Positions 8,599 to 18,077 of a DNA stretch of 64,000 nucleotides are shown in pieces (position 1 is the first letter of the stretch; every line of letters starts with the position of its first letter). Where the stretch lies: contig DXFL01000023.1 in NCBI GenBank assembly GCA_019114445.1, positions 213,852 through 277,851 on the forward strand, given 5' to 3'. The position numbers and the translations under genes were made by a program. The DNA comes from Candidatus Barnesiella excrementigallinarum (GTDB lineage: Bacteria > Bacteroidota > Bacteroidia > Bacteroidales > Barnesiellaceae). The notes beneath the pieces were generated by a model. The model was not told where the DNA came from and did not search any database. It worked only from the letters and a program-made list of their open reading frames with translations.

Positions 8599-11500
8599 TC
8601 ACTGGCACATTGCCAAATGAGCCGCCCCACCCTGATGGTTAATATCGAGTTTCACTACTTCGCCGAGGAATTGAGCGGCTTTTTCCTTGTTGCCCAAGCC
8701 CAAATTGCCCAAGCCCATGACCAAGTTACAATGTATCTTATTGCGGACTTCCAAATCGTCTTCCCAAATCAAAAGATCGGGGAGAGAGACTGCAAAATAA
8801 TCGATCTTTACATGGTCGAACAAATGGGCTTCTCCATGCTTAATCAACTTGTTGAAACGGCTCCGGGCTTTCTTCTCATTGCCCAATTTACGCCAAGCCA
8901 AACCTTGATAAAATATTTTATCGGGTTGCTGGTCGTTATAGAAGAATGCGATTGCCGGTTCGGCCGACCCCACAGTAGCCTTTTCGAAATAGGCTTTTGC
9001 TTTATCGGCATTGCCCAATCCTTCGTAAGCACACCCCAAATAATAATGAATATCATTCTCTTCGGCCATAGCCAATTTACCTTCTCCAAGATTTTCGGGA
9101 TAGTTCACCGTTTCAAGCAACAGATCCACGGCATCTTGATAGCGTCCCTCTTTAAGGGCGATCTTGGCCAATTCGATACGGCAGATGAGGAACTGGTTCG
9201 TTACCTTTCCTTCACCACCTTCCCACGGGTGGAATTTACGTGAAGCGATCAAATCTTTCGCCTCACTATATCGGCCAAGTTGGTTCAGCAAAGTAATGCG
9301 CTCGATACACAAGTCGTCGCGTTGTTCTACCAAATGGGCATACTTGTTCAAGAAGTCCAACCGGGTAGCATGGGAATAACGCAATTTCTTGTACAACTGG
9401 TCAAGTTCCATTAAGATACGAGAATCGGTATCATCGAGAGCAAAGGCTTTTTCCATAGCTTCCAATGCCTTTTGTTTATCATTTTGCTTGTTGTAGTAAG
9501 CCAAAGCCAAGTTACGCCAAACGGTAGGGAACTTATCGTTCAGTTTCACCGATTTTTCCCAACATTCCACCGCCTCTTTATATTGACGGGCACCATACCA
9601 GAAATTACCCAAATAATACGGAGCTTTCGAATCGGCCGGATTTACACGCATGGCATCTTGCAGAATCAACACTTCTTCGATCTTGTTCGGGAAACAATAA
9701 TCGGGACATTTGGCGGCAGCTTCCCGATAGTATGCTTGTGCGGCTTCGATATTACCATTTTTCGAAGCAAAGTAGCCCAACGCATAAGAAGCCATCGGAT
9801 AGGTTACCTCTCCCTCTTCAAACAACATCAGCATAAACCGCTCGGCCAATTCATACAAACCGGCATTTGCATAGTCGAGGGCAAATTCGATATAACTATT
9901 TACGGCACCTCGAAGCAAGTTTTTCAATTCGGCTTTGACAAGAGCCGCCTCGTTAATTGCCCCTTCGGCTTCGAGGAGCAACATCTTCTCGAATCGGCAG
10001 CCCATATTGAATTTGTCAATTTCGAGCGAATCGTCGATCAACGCCAAAGCTTGGTCGTACTTCCCGGTCATGCGTAAAATAGTTGCTTTGAGTTGACGCG
10101 CTTTGTGATTGTGCCAATTACGAATCAACGAACGGTCGATCAGCTCCAAAGCCCTCTCCCAATTGCCACGACGGACATCGATTTGAGCCAAGGCAAAATA
10201 GGCAGGGTCTTGCCATGCAGCATTCCATGTCGATTTGAAGAATGCATCATAAGCACCGTCGAAGTCGCCTTGCATTTGTTTACACCAGCCCAAATTGAAA
10301 TAAGGCTCACCATCGTAAGGATTCGGATTGCGCTCGGTTTGTGTCTCAATGGCTCTCTCGAAATAGGGTTGCGCTTGCGCAAATTGTCCACGGCGCATTA
10401 AAAGCAACCCCACAGCATTGTTGCAGCGTATATCGCCCGGCTCACGGCTAAGAGCCTCCATATAATAATCCAATGCCGAATATGTGGCATGACGATATTG
10501 CTCGATGTGGTGTCCTGTCAGGAACAACTGCTCGATACTCGCAATATCTTTCGGGTCTTTGGCAGCCTTTGCCGGTTCGGGAATCGGCCGAATTTCGGGT
10601 TTTTCCGGCTGGAAGCGGACCATTTCGTTCCCTTTTTCATCGAATACGCACATACAAAGGGTTTCGTCGAACCGGTTGTCGCAAGCGACGACATCGACAA
10701 AAGGTTCGGCCGGCGATACCGGCGTCTCCACATCGAGGTAGACTTTCTTGTTGTCGCACAACGTCACCCTCACTTTACTATGGTTGGCCGTTGTATAAAC
10801 TACCACCTTCACTTTACCCTCACCTGCCGGTTCCACATTGATTAAAACATCGCAGGTCGCATTCTTGACCATACCCACTTTCTGATACGGCATGAAATAC
10901 TGTACCCAAGTTTTTTCCTCATAGGGTTGCAACCAAGTAAAATCGGGTTGATTATCGCAATACATACCCGTCATCAACTCGATATACGGGCCATCTTCGT
11001 CCGTGAGATTGCGATCCCATGCTTTACCAAAATCGCCGCATCCCCAAGTCCATTGTTTTTTACCGGCATTGACATGATGGTCGGCCACGTGCAACAATCC
11101 GGCCTCGCACCCATCTTCATATCCGCCTACAAAATCATATTTCGAGTTAATGGCCATATAGGAAGTGGGCACCGGAATATTTTTATATCGCGAAATATCC
11201 ACCCCTTCCGAATAGTCTACTTTATAATACTCGCCCGTAGCAATAGGGAAACTCGAAACTGCCCGTTTCCCGTGATCGAATACCGCATTTACATCGGGCG
11301 GGAAGACCGAAAAGTAGGAGTCATTGACAACCACCGCCGGATTTGCCCACCACAAAAAGGTTTGCGGGAACGGAGTACGGTTATAGACTTTCGCCTTAAT
11401 TTCGATATACGATTTCCCCGGATAAAGCGTGAAGCCGGCCATTCCCTTTGTACGGAACATTCGCTCCACTTCGCTGCACCAAATTGTCTTGCTGCCATCT

Positions 11501-11958
11501 TCAAACTCCTCGATATAACAATCGGTAGGCATAAATGTAGTAGGACGATGGTGTTGCGGCCAATTGAACTCAATACCCCCCGAAATCCACGGGCCTACCA
11601 AACCCACCAATGCAGGCTTTACCACTTGATTGTAATACACAAAATGGCGTTTTTTCACCTTATCGTATGCCATGTGTATACGTCCGCCCAATTCCGGAAG
11701 AATCATTACTTTGATAAACTCATTCTCGATGAAAAATGCTTTATAAGCCTTATCTTTCTTTTCATCGCTAATCTTCTCGATAACCGGATATGGATAAACG
11801 GAACCGGAACTCCCCTGATAAACACGTTTTTCGAGGAAGATAGGATTTTTTTCTTCCTTCCCGGCTTCATAAGTCGGCAACATCACCACCTCTTCCCATG
11901 CTTTCACCTCAGACGTGTTGACCGTGCTTCTAATCAAATATTCTGTGATCAATTCCAT
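8599..11958 (-). CDS. DUF5107 domain + tetratricopeptide repeat protein
   Basis: A 1119-aa protein without a signal peptide, hence probably cytoplasmic. Residues about 1-400 form a beta-sandwich region of the DUF5107 type, resembling galactose-mutarotase/glycan-processing folds, with motifs such as LPELGGRIHMAYD, GGIEFNWPQHHRPTTF and WTWGCGDFG. From about 480 to the end there are at least a dozen TPR-like helical pairs (for example PYFNLGWCKQMQGDFDGAYD and PYYLGNFWYGARQYKEAVEC). DUF5107-TPR proteins recur in Bacteroidetes carbohydrate loci; an intracellular glycoside-processing role is plausible but unproven. It is the first gene of unit A, directly behind the shared-regulon promoter. Confidence 0.85.
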   Translation of the reverse strand: MELITEYLIRSTVNTSEVKAWEEVVMLPTYEAGKEEKNPIFLEKRVYQGSSGSVYPYPVIEKISDEKKDKAYKAFFIENEFIKVMILPELGGRIHMAYDKVKKRHFVYYNQVVKPALVGLVGPWISGGIEFNWPQHHRPTTFMPTDCYIEEFEDGSKTIWCSEVERMFRTKGMAGFTLYPGKSYIEIKAKVYNRTPFPQTFLWWANPAVVVNDSYFSVFPPDVNAVFDHGKRAVSSFPIATGEYYKVDYSEGVDISRYKNIPVPTSYMAINSKYDFVGGYEDGCEAGLLHVADHHVNAGKKQWTWGCGDFGKAWDRNLTDEDGPYIELMTGMYCDNQPDFTWLQPYEEKTWVQYFMPYQKVGMVKNATCDVLINVEPAGEGKVKVVVYTTANHSKVRVTLCDNKKVYLDVETPVSPAEPFVDVVACDNRFDETLCMCVFDEKGNEMVRFQPEKPEIRPIPEPAKAAKDPKDIASIEQLFLTGHHIEQYRHATYSALDYYMEALSREPGDIRCNNAVGLLLMRRGQFAQAQPYFERAIETQTERNPNPYDGEPYFNLGWCKQMQGDFDGAYDAFFKSTWNAAWQDPAYFALAQIDVRRGNWERALELIDRSLIRNWHNHKARQLKATILRMTGKYDQALALIDDSLEIDKFNMGCRFEKMLLLEAEGAINEAALVKAELKNLLRGAVNSYIEFALDYANAGLYELAERFMLMLFEEGEVTYPMASYALGYFASKNGNIEAAQAYYREAAAKCPDYCFPNKIEEVLILQDAMRVNPADSKAPYYLGNFWYGARQYKEAVECWEKSVKLNDKFPTVWRNLALAYYNKQNDKQKALEAMEKAFALDDTDSRILMELDQLYKKLRYSHATRLDFLNKYAHLVEQRDDLCIERITLLNQLGRYSEAKDLIASRKFHPWEGGEGKVTNQFLICRIELAKIALKEGRYQDAVDLLLETVNYPENLGEGKLAMAEENDIHYYLGCAYEGLGNADKAKAYFEKATVGSAEPAIAFFYNDQQPDKIFYQGLAWRKLGNEKKARSRFNKLIKHGEAHLFDHVKIDYFAVSLPDLLIWEDDLEVRNKIHCNLVMGLGNLGLGNKEKAAQFLGEVVKLDINHQGGAAHLAMCQ

Positions 11959-11988
11959 TATATGAAAATATTTTTTTAATTTCTACAA

Positions 11989-12036
11989 TGCAAATATCAT
12001 ACATTAACCTCTTTTGTAAAATGTATGATATTTGCA
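11989..12036. repeat. 17-bp perfect inverted repeat overlapping the unit A promoter
   Basis: tgcaaatatcatacatt (11989-12005) and its exact reverse complement (12020-12036) are separated by 14 nt. The right arm contains the first ATGTAY operator repeat and the left arm contains the predicted -7 box. There is no U-run in either direction, so a classical terminator for the GH30 gene is unlikely. It may be an extra, inverted operator half-site or an mRNA 3'-end hairpin. Confidence 0.65.
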
Positions 12037-12047
12037 AAATAATGTAT
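11991..12047 (-). promoter_or_regulatory. promoter/operator A of the four-promoter PUL regulon
   Basis: Read on the minus strand: -7 box GATATTTG (11991-11998, one mismatch to TAnnTTTG), 18-nt spacer, -33-like TTTA (12017-12020), directly abutted by ATGTAT repeats (plus-strand 12021 and 12042) with a 21-bp period. Spacing is identical to sites B, C and D. The start codon of the DUF5107-TPR gene is 33 nt beyond the -7 box. Confidence 0.7.
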
Positions 12048-12071
12048 TAAATCATTATTCCGTCAATCGGC

Positions 12072-15000
12072 TCATTTGTCAACTATAATACGCTTTGTTA
12101 CGACACCTGTATCGCCTTTCAGGCGCAACAGGTAAAGCCCCTTTGACAAGGTCGACACATTTACATCAAATTCATGATTATTTACATCGCTTGCCATCAA
12201 AAGTTTTCCCGACAAATCGAATAACGAATATTGATCTACTATAAAGGGAGACTGCACTTTGACATAGTCTATAACCGGATTCGGATAAACCAACACATTA
12301 CACTCCTGCATTATAGGCTCTACCGAAGAAACTGGTTCCGGGTCTCCCACAAAAGTAACGATCGAGTAACCGGGCATTACATAATGTTGTCCAGCAAACA
12401 CTTCGGGATAACATTTCAAATCATCGCCATCTCCGCCCGATGTAATATAAGGAACATATCTACTTACCGATTTACCTTCGCCAAACGGAACCTCGGGCAA
12501 CGAAATGCCGCAATCCGAGGTAGAAGCATTGATAGCAACAATGACAATGCGACCGGTCGCTTCATCTTTATAGGCCGAGAACATTTGATTCGTTACGGCA
12601 TCATAGTCATTCATCTCGTCACTCCGTTCCAATTCGATACGTTTCATTCCCGGACGGATAAAGAACGAGAAGTTACCCAATGCATAAAGCAATTTCGTTT
12701 CGTTATATACCCCCGCACTCTTAGATTCGTTCAAGGCAATTCTTATCAAAGCGAAACGCTCTTCTGTCCCTATGTTCTTTTCCAGCTCAAATGTTGTCCA
12801 CCACTGCCAGCCGGTAGCATTGGCAATAGCCAAATCGGCATGAATGATTCGAGCCAAAGAGATTGCACATTGGATAGGCGATCTGGCAGACGTAGAATGG
12901 CCAAAGGCATAACCCGTACCCAACAGGCTATATTCTGTTTGCCAGTACTCCAAATCGCTGTTTATGGCCTCCATTTCGTCGCGTAAGCTGGCTCGGTTAT
13001 CGACAATAGCTTGTGCACTGCCATCGGTCCAGTAGCTGTGCGAAGAAACAATGTTGGACATCGCGGGCAATCCGGCCAAACTCAACTCGCCATTGCCCCA
13101 GAACGTACTCAACTGCTGAGAGGCGAAACCGCTCGAAGCGCTTAAATGATACGAAATTGCACCTGCTTCCGATATAAATATTTTTGTATCGATATCTCTC
13201 TCGACAAAAGCATTATTAATGGCAGTTACCACATCGTGAATCTCTTGGTTCGACCACGGAGAACCTTCTTGTTTTGCCAACTTTGTCGTAGCGTCACAAG
13301 TCCAGTCATATTGAGGTTCATTCAAAGGCGATAAATAATCAAAATGAATACCCTCTTGTTCGAAATGCTCTATTACACTGGCCAAGAAATTTCCAAAATC
13401 GGCATAATGCTCCGATTTCAAGATCGTAGATTTTTCATCGCCATATTCACGGAATCCCAACCCTCTTTTCGTAAACATTACGGGAGGACTGTTTTGCCAG
13501 CCAATAATATCGGGGACATCATATTTTTTAACCGCCAATTCAAGCAACGCCCGTTGTCCAGCCTGTTTGCTCCAATCATAAGTAGTCATATCACTATTCA
13601 AAAAACATTCTGTACGCCGGGTCTCATCGGATATACGGCTTGCGGCTCCTTGTTCACTCGTACCGGCTCCAATGTTAAAGCGCCAGCTCGACAGGCCTAT
13701 TCCCTTAGGATTTCCATCACTATCGAGTTCTTTGCTGAACAGTAACTCGGCAATTTCTTCTTTTTGCGTTTCCGAGAAATACAAACCAACGGTTTGTCCG
13801 TTCCAGCCGTCAGATGCCCCGAAATTTCGTATCGTTTGTTTCTCATCATTGGGATAAACCACCAAGTTAATAGCCGAGGTATTCCCATTGTGATAAGTCA
13901 ACACATCTTCCGGCGTCAACTCCCGTTTGTAAAAACGAATGTCGGCATAATCACCGGTTAAGGCATTACCCTGTTCATCACCGATGGTCCATTTGTTTAT
14001 CTCCAAATTATTGGTCTTAAACGAAAGCCCGGTCCTCACCAAAGCGCCGTTCACATAAAGGCGACAAGCTCCCGTTCCAGCCGAATTATACGTTTGGCAA
14101 AAAGCAAAGCTATTCCACGTTGCCGCATTTAAAGCCGTGGTAGTAACGCCCGTTTTCTTTACGGTTCCACTTTCCGATCGCTCGGCCTCCAAAACCAAAT
14201 TTCCATCGACATAACGGGTAAACAAAGCCACATAATCACCATTATCGGCCGTGAACTTAAACACCGTCTTATCGCCCATTTGATCGGTAATTTCTTCTGT
14301 ACGATACAAGAAAGCCACAGAATATTTATCGTCGCCTATGGGATTATCGGTCGTCGAAATATAGCTATTGCTTTTGAAACGACCTACCGAACGCATATCG
14401 ACCGACTTCGTGCACTCTACATTGGTTTTCAAGGTTAATTCGCCCTTTGTATCGGTAACCCCATTATCGAAAGAGATTTGCGCAAAAGGCTGATTCGGGT
14501 CTACTTCTCCCGGTTCGGGAACCTCTTCCTTATTGGCCAATGCCGAAATTTGATTCGCTGCCAATACACCATGATAAATGCGCACATCGCCTATCTTTCC
14601 GGTCATCTTATAATTATTCTCTGGGAAATTCCCGAAATAATGTTTCGTCGTACCAAAAGCGGTCACATCGCCAATGATTCGTCCCGTCCCCACTAATTCG
14701 CCATCTTGATAAGCCAATACTTCCGACTCATCAAAAACAATAGCATAATGCGACCATGTATTCAAGGAAATAGATTTCATAGCCACCGACTTATAATCGG
14801 TATAAGCCCGGTTATCGGCGATAAGATATACTTCCGGCCCCCAATTTGTTCTTGGGGTCAAAAATATATTCGAACCATCTGGGGCATACCACGCAAAAAT
14901 CATCTGCCAGCAAGCCGCGTCGTCCAAATCCTGACGGTTGAACCACAATGAGATCGTCATCTGCTTCGATAGCGGATATGTGTCTAACTTCAAATTTCCT

Positions 15001-15224
15001 TTATTGGAACCTTCGAATTTCATGACATTCATTCCCAATTCCGCATCGTACTCATAACTCAAATTAGAAGCCGTTGCTTCTACATTGCCCATCAAGTCGG
15101 TAGCCCCGTTTTCAAAATCGAAATGGGCAAACAAATTATAATTCCCATAATTCACTGCACCCAGCGACATTCCATCAAACAGGAACATGGCCATAAACAG
15201 GAAAGGATAGATATATTTTTTCAT
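12072..15224 (-). CDS. LamG-LamG-GH30 enzyme with T9SS sorting tail (endo-beta-1,6-galactanase-like)
   Basis: A 1050-aa secreted multidomain glycanase. Signal peptide 1-23; LamG-like concanavalin fold about 30-232; second LamG-like domain about 247-447; GH30 barrel from about 455 to 950; T9SS type A sorting domain about 980-1050 (VYPNPVIDY near its start, GLYLLRLKGD near its end). Glu636 in SPLNEPQYDW is the probable acid/base and Glu764 in YWQTEYSLLG the probable nucleophile. GH30 proteins of this shape are often annotated endo-beta-1,6-galactanases; glucosidase or xylanase activity cannot be excluded. It is the last gene of the susCD operon, and the sorting tail suggests surface display. 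Confidence 0.86.
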   Translation of the reverse strand: MKKYIYPFLFMAMFLFDGMSLGAVNYGNYNLFAHFDFENGATDLMGNVEATASNLSYEYDAELGMNVMKFEGSNKGNLKLDTYPLSKQMTISLWFNRQDLDDAACWQMIFAWYAPDGSNIFLTPRTNWGPEVYLIADNRAYTDYKSVAMKSISLNTWSHYAIVFDESEVLAYQDGELVGTGRIIGDVTAFGTTKHYFGNFPENNYKMTGKIGDVRIYHGVLAANQISALANKEEVPEPGEVDPNQPFAQISFDNGVTDTKGELTLKTNVECTKSVDMRSVGRFKSNSYISTTDNPIGDDKYSVAFLYRTEEITDQMGDKTVFKFTADNGDYVALFTRYVDGNLVLEAERSESGTVKKTGVTTTALNAATWNSFAFCQTYNSAGTGACRLYVNGALVRTGLSFKTNNLEINKWTIGDEQGNALTGDYADIRFYKRELTPEDVLTYHNGNTSAINLVVYPNDEKQTIRNFGASDGWNGQTVGLYFSETQKEEIAELLFSKELDSDGNPKGIGLSSWRFNIGAGTSEQGAASRISDETRRTECFLNSDMTTYDWSKQAGQRALLELAVKKYDVPDIIGWQNSPPVMFTKRGLGFREYGDEKSTILKSEHYADFGNFLASVIEHFEQEGIHFDYLSPLNEPQYDWTCDATTKLAKQEGSPWSNQEIHDVVTAINNAFVERDIDTKIFISEAGAISYHLSASSGFASQQLSTFWGNGELSLAGLPAMSNIVSSHSYWTDGSAQAIVDNRASLRDEMEAINSDLEYWQTEYSLLGTGYAFGHSTSARSPIQCAISLARIIHADLAIANATGWQWWTTFELEKNIGTEERFALIRIALNESKSAGVYNETKLLYALGNFSFFIRPGMKRIELERSDEMNDYDAVTNQMFSAYKDEATGRIVIVAINASTSDCGISLPEVPFGEGKSVSRYVPYITSGGDGDDLKCYPEVFAGQHYVMPGYSIVTFVGDPEPVSSVEPIMQECNVLVYPNPVIDYVKVQSPFIVDQYSLFDLSGKLLMASDVNNHEFDVNVSTLSKGLYLLRLKGDTGVVTKRIIVDK

Positions 15225-15235
15225 ACTATTTAGTT

Positions 15236-16324
15236 TTATTGATTCAAGACTTTAACTACCATTTCGGCTGTTTCGTAATAATCTTCGTTCGACGAGCCCA
15301 AAAGGTTGCACTTCACCGTATAAACCACCTCTCCCGACGAAAGGTCAATAGCTGTTACGCCACTATTTTGAATAGCCCCGTCGACCGTTACCGTCACATT
15401 CGAGCCGTCAACAAGATTGGGGTCGTTCTTCATCACTTCGAACTCAGGCACCACATTCGACAAATCGGTACCTGCGGGAAGGGTCAACTCCACATTATAC
15501 CGGTCGTAATAGGCAATATCGCGTGCGATATTAGCCTCCACGCCATCGACTGCAAATTTTGTAAATTGAGGAATCATTACCGGAGCCACCTCATATTCGG
15601 TTTCAAATCCCGAAGCTGTCACTACCTTAAATTTTTGTACTGCCAGTTTCCCATCCTGAACAAACTCCACGATACGCGATCCCGTATAATTCGATTTTAT
15701 TTCCACGTATTCGTTCGTTTGGGGATTCAACCAATAAAACGACGCCAACGAAGAGGATAATTCGAACGACAACATTTGCTGTGCCTTTATGGAATTAAAC
15801 GTAGCATCGCGCCAAGCGTCATACAAAATGGGACAAACCATCGTAGTGGCCGAAACAAACCTTGCATCGGGTTCGTAATAAACATTACTCCCATACTCCG
15901 ACAACTTATACAGTCTCGCAATAGACAAGTTATCCAATCCTCCATCGGTAGAGACTACGACAATCTTTGCCGAAGCAGTCACCTTCTCAATCTCCCCGGA
16001 GGTATTGATAGAGGATGCAATCCAAACCACATTATATTCGCCGGGCTCACTATACGAGTAAGAAAAAGTCCCGTTCGACGCGGTTGCAAAACCCGTACTC
16101 CCTTCCTCGGCATAATTATGACCTTGATCTCCTGTAAAAACCACATAGTTTTGTCCGGCACCCGCATTGGTAAACACAACCGATTCAAACACCTCATAAG
16201 TAGTCTTTTCGGTCGTAAATTTCGCAACGGGTTGAACATACACGTCGCTTAAATAACTGTTATCCTCGCACGAAACCAATGCCAATAATACAACTGCTAT
16301 TGATGATATATCTCTTAGTTTCAT
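15236..16324 (-). CDS. SusE-position surface lipoprotein, candidate glycan-binding protein
   Basis: A 362-aa protein with a clear lipoprotein leader (VVLLALVSC followed by EDNSYLSD; acidic residues after the Cys fit the Bacteroidetes surface-export signal). A PKD/Ig-like segment (about 35-125, FSYSYSEPGEYNVVW) is followed by DUF5018-like beta-rich repeats with FAVDGVEANI and VEVTLPAGTDL-like text. There is no enzymatic motif. Its place immediately after SusD (13 nt) is where surface glycan-binding proteins normally sit, and this is the main basis for the role. Confidence 0.75.
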   Translation of the reverse strand: MKLRDISSIAVVLLALVSCEDNSYLSDVYVQPVAKFTTEKTTYEVFESVVFTNAGAGQNYVVFTGDQGHNYAEEGSTGFATASNGTFSYSYSEPGEYNVVWIASSINTSGEIEKVTASAKIVVVSTDGGLDNLSIARLYKLSEYGSNVYYEPDARFVSATTMVCPILYDAWRDATFNSIKAQQMLSFELSSSLASFYWLNPQTNEYVEIKSNYTGSRIVEFVQDGKLAVQKFKVVTASGFETEYEVAPVMIPQFTKFAVDGVEANIARDIAYYDRYNVELTLPAGTDLSNVVPEFEVMKNDPNLVDGSNVTVTVDGAIQNSGVTAIDLSSGEVVYTVKCNLLGSSNEDYYETAEMVVKVLNQ

Positions 16325-16337
16325 TTCTACTTAATCT

Positions 16338-18074
16338 TTAATATCCAAAATTTTGTTCAATCACACCGTTTGAAATAAATACCTCTTTCTGAGGGATAGG
16401 GAATATTTCGTTCACTCCTTTTCTAAAATATTTCCCCCGCACACGTGTTTGACCGGTTGGCTCGACAGCCGGATTATCGGCCAGATATTTCATGCGTTCG
16501 GAAACGATTCCCAAACGGCAGATTTCGAACCAGCGGTCCCCCTCGCCTGCCATTTCTATTCGTTTCTCTTTCAAGATAGCATCTCGAACAATATCGTAAG
16601 GTGCATAACTCAACGGTTTAAAGTTTGCTGCCGACATCGTTTGGTATTTCTTGTTCGGGTTGCTGTCCGACAGCAAATCGGCAGCACGATTACGAACACG
16701 ATTGGCCATATCGACAGCCGCTCTCGACTCTCCAACTTCGTTCAAAGCCTCGGCATAAATCAAAAGCACCTCGGCATAACGCATAACCATATAGTTGCGC
16801 ATACTCGGATTCCCTTCGGACGGGAATACATAGAACTTACAGAACTTCAATGAGTTGCCTGTGTTAAAATAACCGATATTAGGATTCGAGGTATCTTGTT
16901 TGTAGTAATCGTTGATCGAACGTCCCGTAATTGTGAACAGCCCTCTCGGGTCATTATCAAATTGGGTTTGCAATTCGCTCGTTGGCGAAACATTCAATAT
17001 CGATTGAGAATCCCAAGTAATATATCCGTTGATTTTCCAACCGTGGTCTTCATTAATACCTACCCCCGAAAAATCGTATAAATTAATTTCGATGAGAGAT
17101 TCGGGAGAAAATTCACCACTGATTCTGAAAATTTCGTCGAACTTAGACAAAGCATGAGAACTTACCACATCTTGTGCATTCATCACGGTTTCGGGTGTCG
17201 TACCACTTTCGAGAAACAACCGTTCGGCAACCTCGTCCCATGTCTCTGTATAATTGGCATCAAACTTCAACAGGTCGTTAACCGAAATGTCAACACCTTC
17301 TATAAAATATTTCCCTATTTCAACCAACTCATTCCATTTAGCCGATTTATCCACATTAGGCAATTCAACACCGGGCGAAGCCTCATACAACAGCACTTTC
17401 ATCAACAAGCCCAAAGCACCTCCGGCGCTTATCTGTCCGGCCTCGGTCAACTGGTAACGTTGCTTGCGAAGTAGAAGTATCGACTCCCGCAAATCTTTTT
17501 CGATATAGGCATAAGTCTCCTCCAACGAGGAACGGGGAACAACCAACGAATTCAGTTCAGGATTTTCGGGCTGAATACTCACACCACCGAAAGTCTTAAC
17601 CAAATTAAAGTAGAACAATGCCCGCAAAACTTTCGCTTGGCCATATACTTCGCGAATCTCTTTGGGACTGGTTCCATCGGTTCTATACTTTACATAAGGG
17701 ATAGAGCGTATAATTTGATTCACTTTGTTTATACCCTCATAATTAACCTGATAGCGTTCCAATATATAGCTATTCTCCGTATTAAACTGGAAATTCAGGA
17801 TTTCATATATTTCTCCCGAAGTTACATCTTGAGTGTTCCAACAGTTATCGCTTATTGCCTCGCCGAACAAAAGTTCACTGCGTTGATATTTTTCTGTCTC
17901 CATCAAGCTATACGCCGTATTCAAGGCATAACGCAAGTTGTTCAAATTTTCATAAAATTCCGTCTCGGGGACTTTACTTGTTAAATTCGGCTCAAAATAA
18001 TCTTCGCAAGAGCCCAAGCATAAGGAGCCACAAGCCACGGCCAATATTATAAATTTCGATTTCATCTTTTTCAA
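16338..18074 (-). CDS. SusD/RagB-family outer-membrane lipoprotein
   Basis: The lid and glycan-binding partner of the SusC transporter. Lipoprotein leader ends LGSC followed by EDYFEPN. The N-terminal helix pair (ENLNNLRYALNTAYSLME), the KVLRALFYFNLVKTFGGV motif and the C-terminal ICRLGIVSERMKYL / GVNEIFPIPQKEV segments are standard SusD landmarks. Length (578 aa) is normal. The gene starts 3 nt after the SusC stop, indicating co-expression and complex formation at the outer membrane. Confidence 0.96.
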   Translation of the reverse strand: MKKMKSKFIILAVACGSLCLGSCEDYFEPNLTSKVPETEFYENLNNLRYALNTAYSLMETEKYQRSELLFGEAISDNCWNTQDVTSGEIYEILNFQFNTENSYILERYQVNYEGINKVNQIIRSIPYVKYRTDGTSPKEIREVYGQAKVLRALFYFNLVKTFGGVSIQPENPELNSLVVPRSSLEETYAYIEKDLRESILLLRKQRYQLTEAGQISAGGALGLLMKVLLYEASPGVELPNVDKSAKWNELVEIGKYFIEGVDISVNDLLKFDANYTETWDEVAERLFLESGTTPETVMNAQDVVSSHALSKFDEIFRISGEFSPESLIEINLYDFSGVGINEDHGWKINGYITWDSQSILNVSPTSELQTQFDNDPRGLFTITGRSINDYYKQDTSNPNIGYFNTGNSLKFCKFYVFPSEGNPSMRNYMVMRYAEVLLIYAEALNEVGESRAAVDMANRVRNRAADLLSDSNPNKKYQTMSAANFKPLSYAPYDIVRDAILKEKRIEMAGEGDRWFEICRLGIVSERMKYLADNPAVEPTGQTRVRGKYFRKGVNEIFPIPQKEVFISNGVIEQNFGY

Positions 18075-18077
18075 TGT

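Noticed and set aside
10927..11979. 350-codon open frame antisense to the DUF5107-TPR gene
   Set aside because: It lies entirely over a gene with clear family motifs and codon pattern; the translation has no domain and no signal. Long antisense frames are common over coding DNA of this composition.
11989..12036. classical intrinsic terminator for the GH30 gene
   Set aside because: The inverted repeat is perfect but no U-run follows in the sense RNA, and it coincides with promoter elements.
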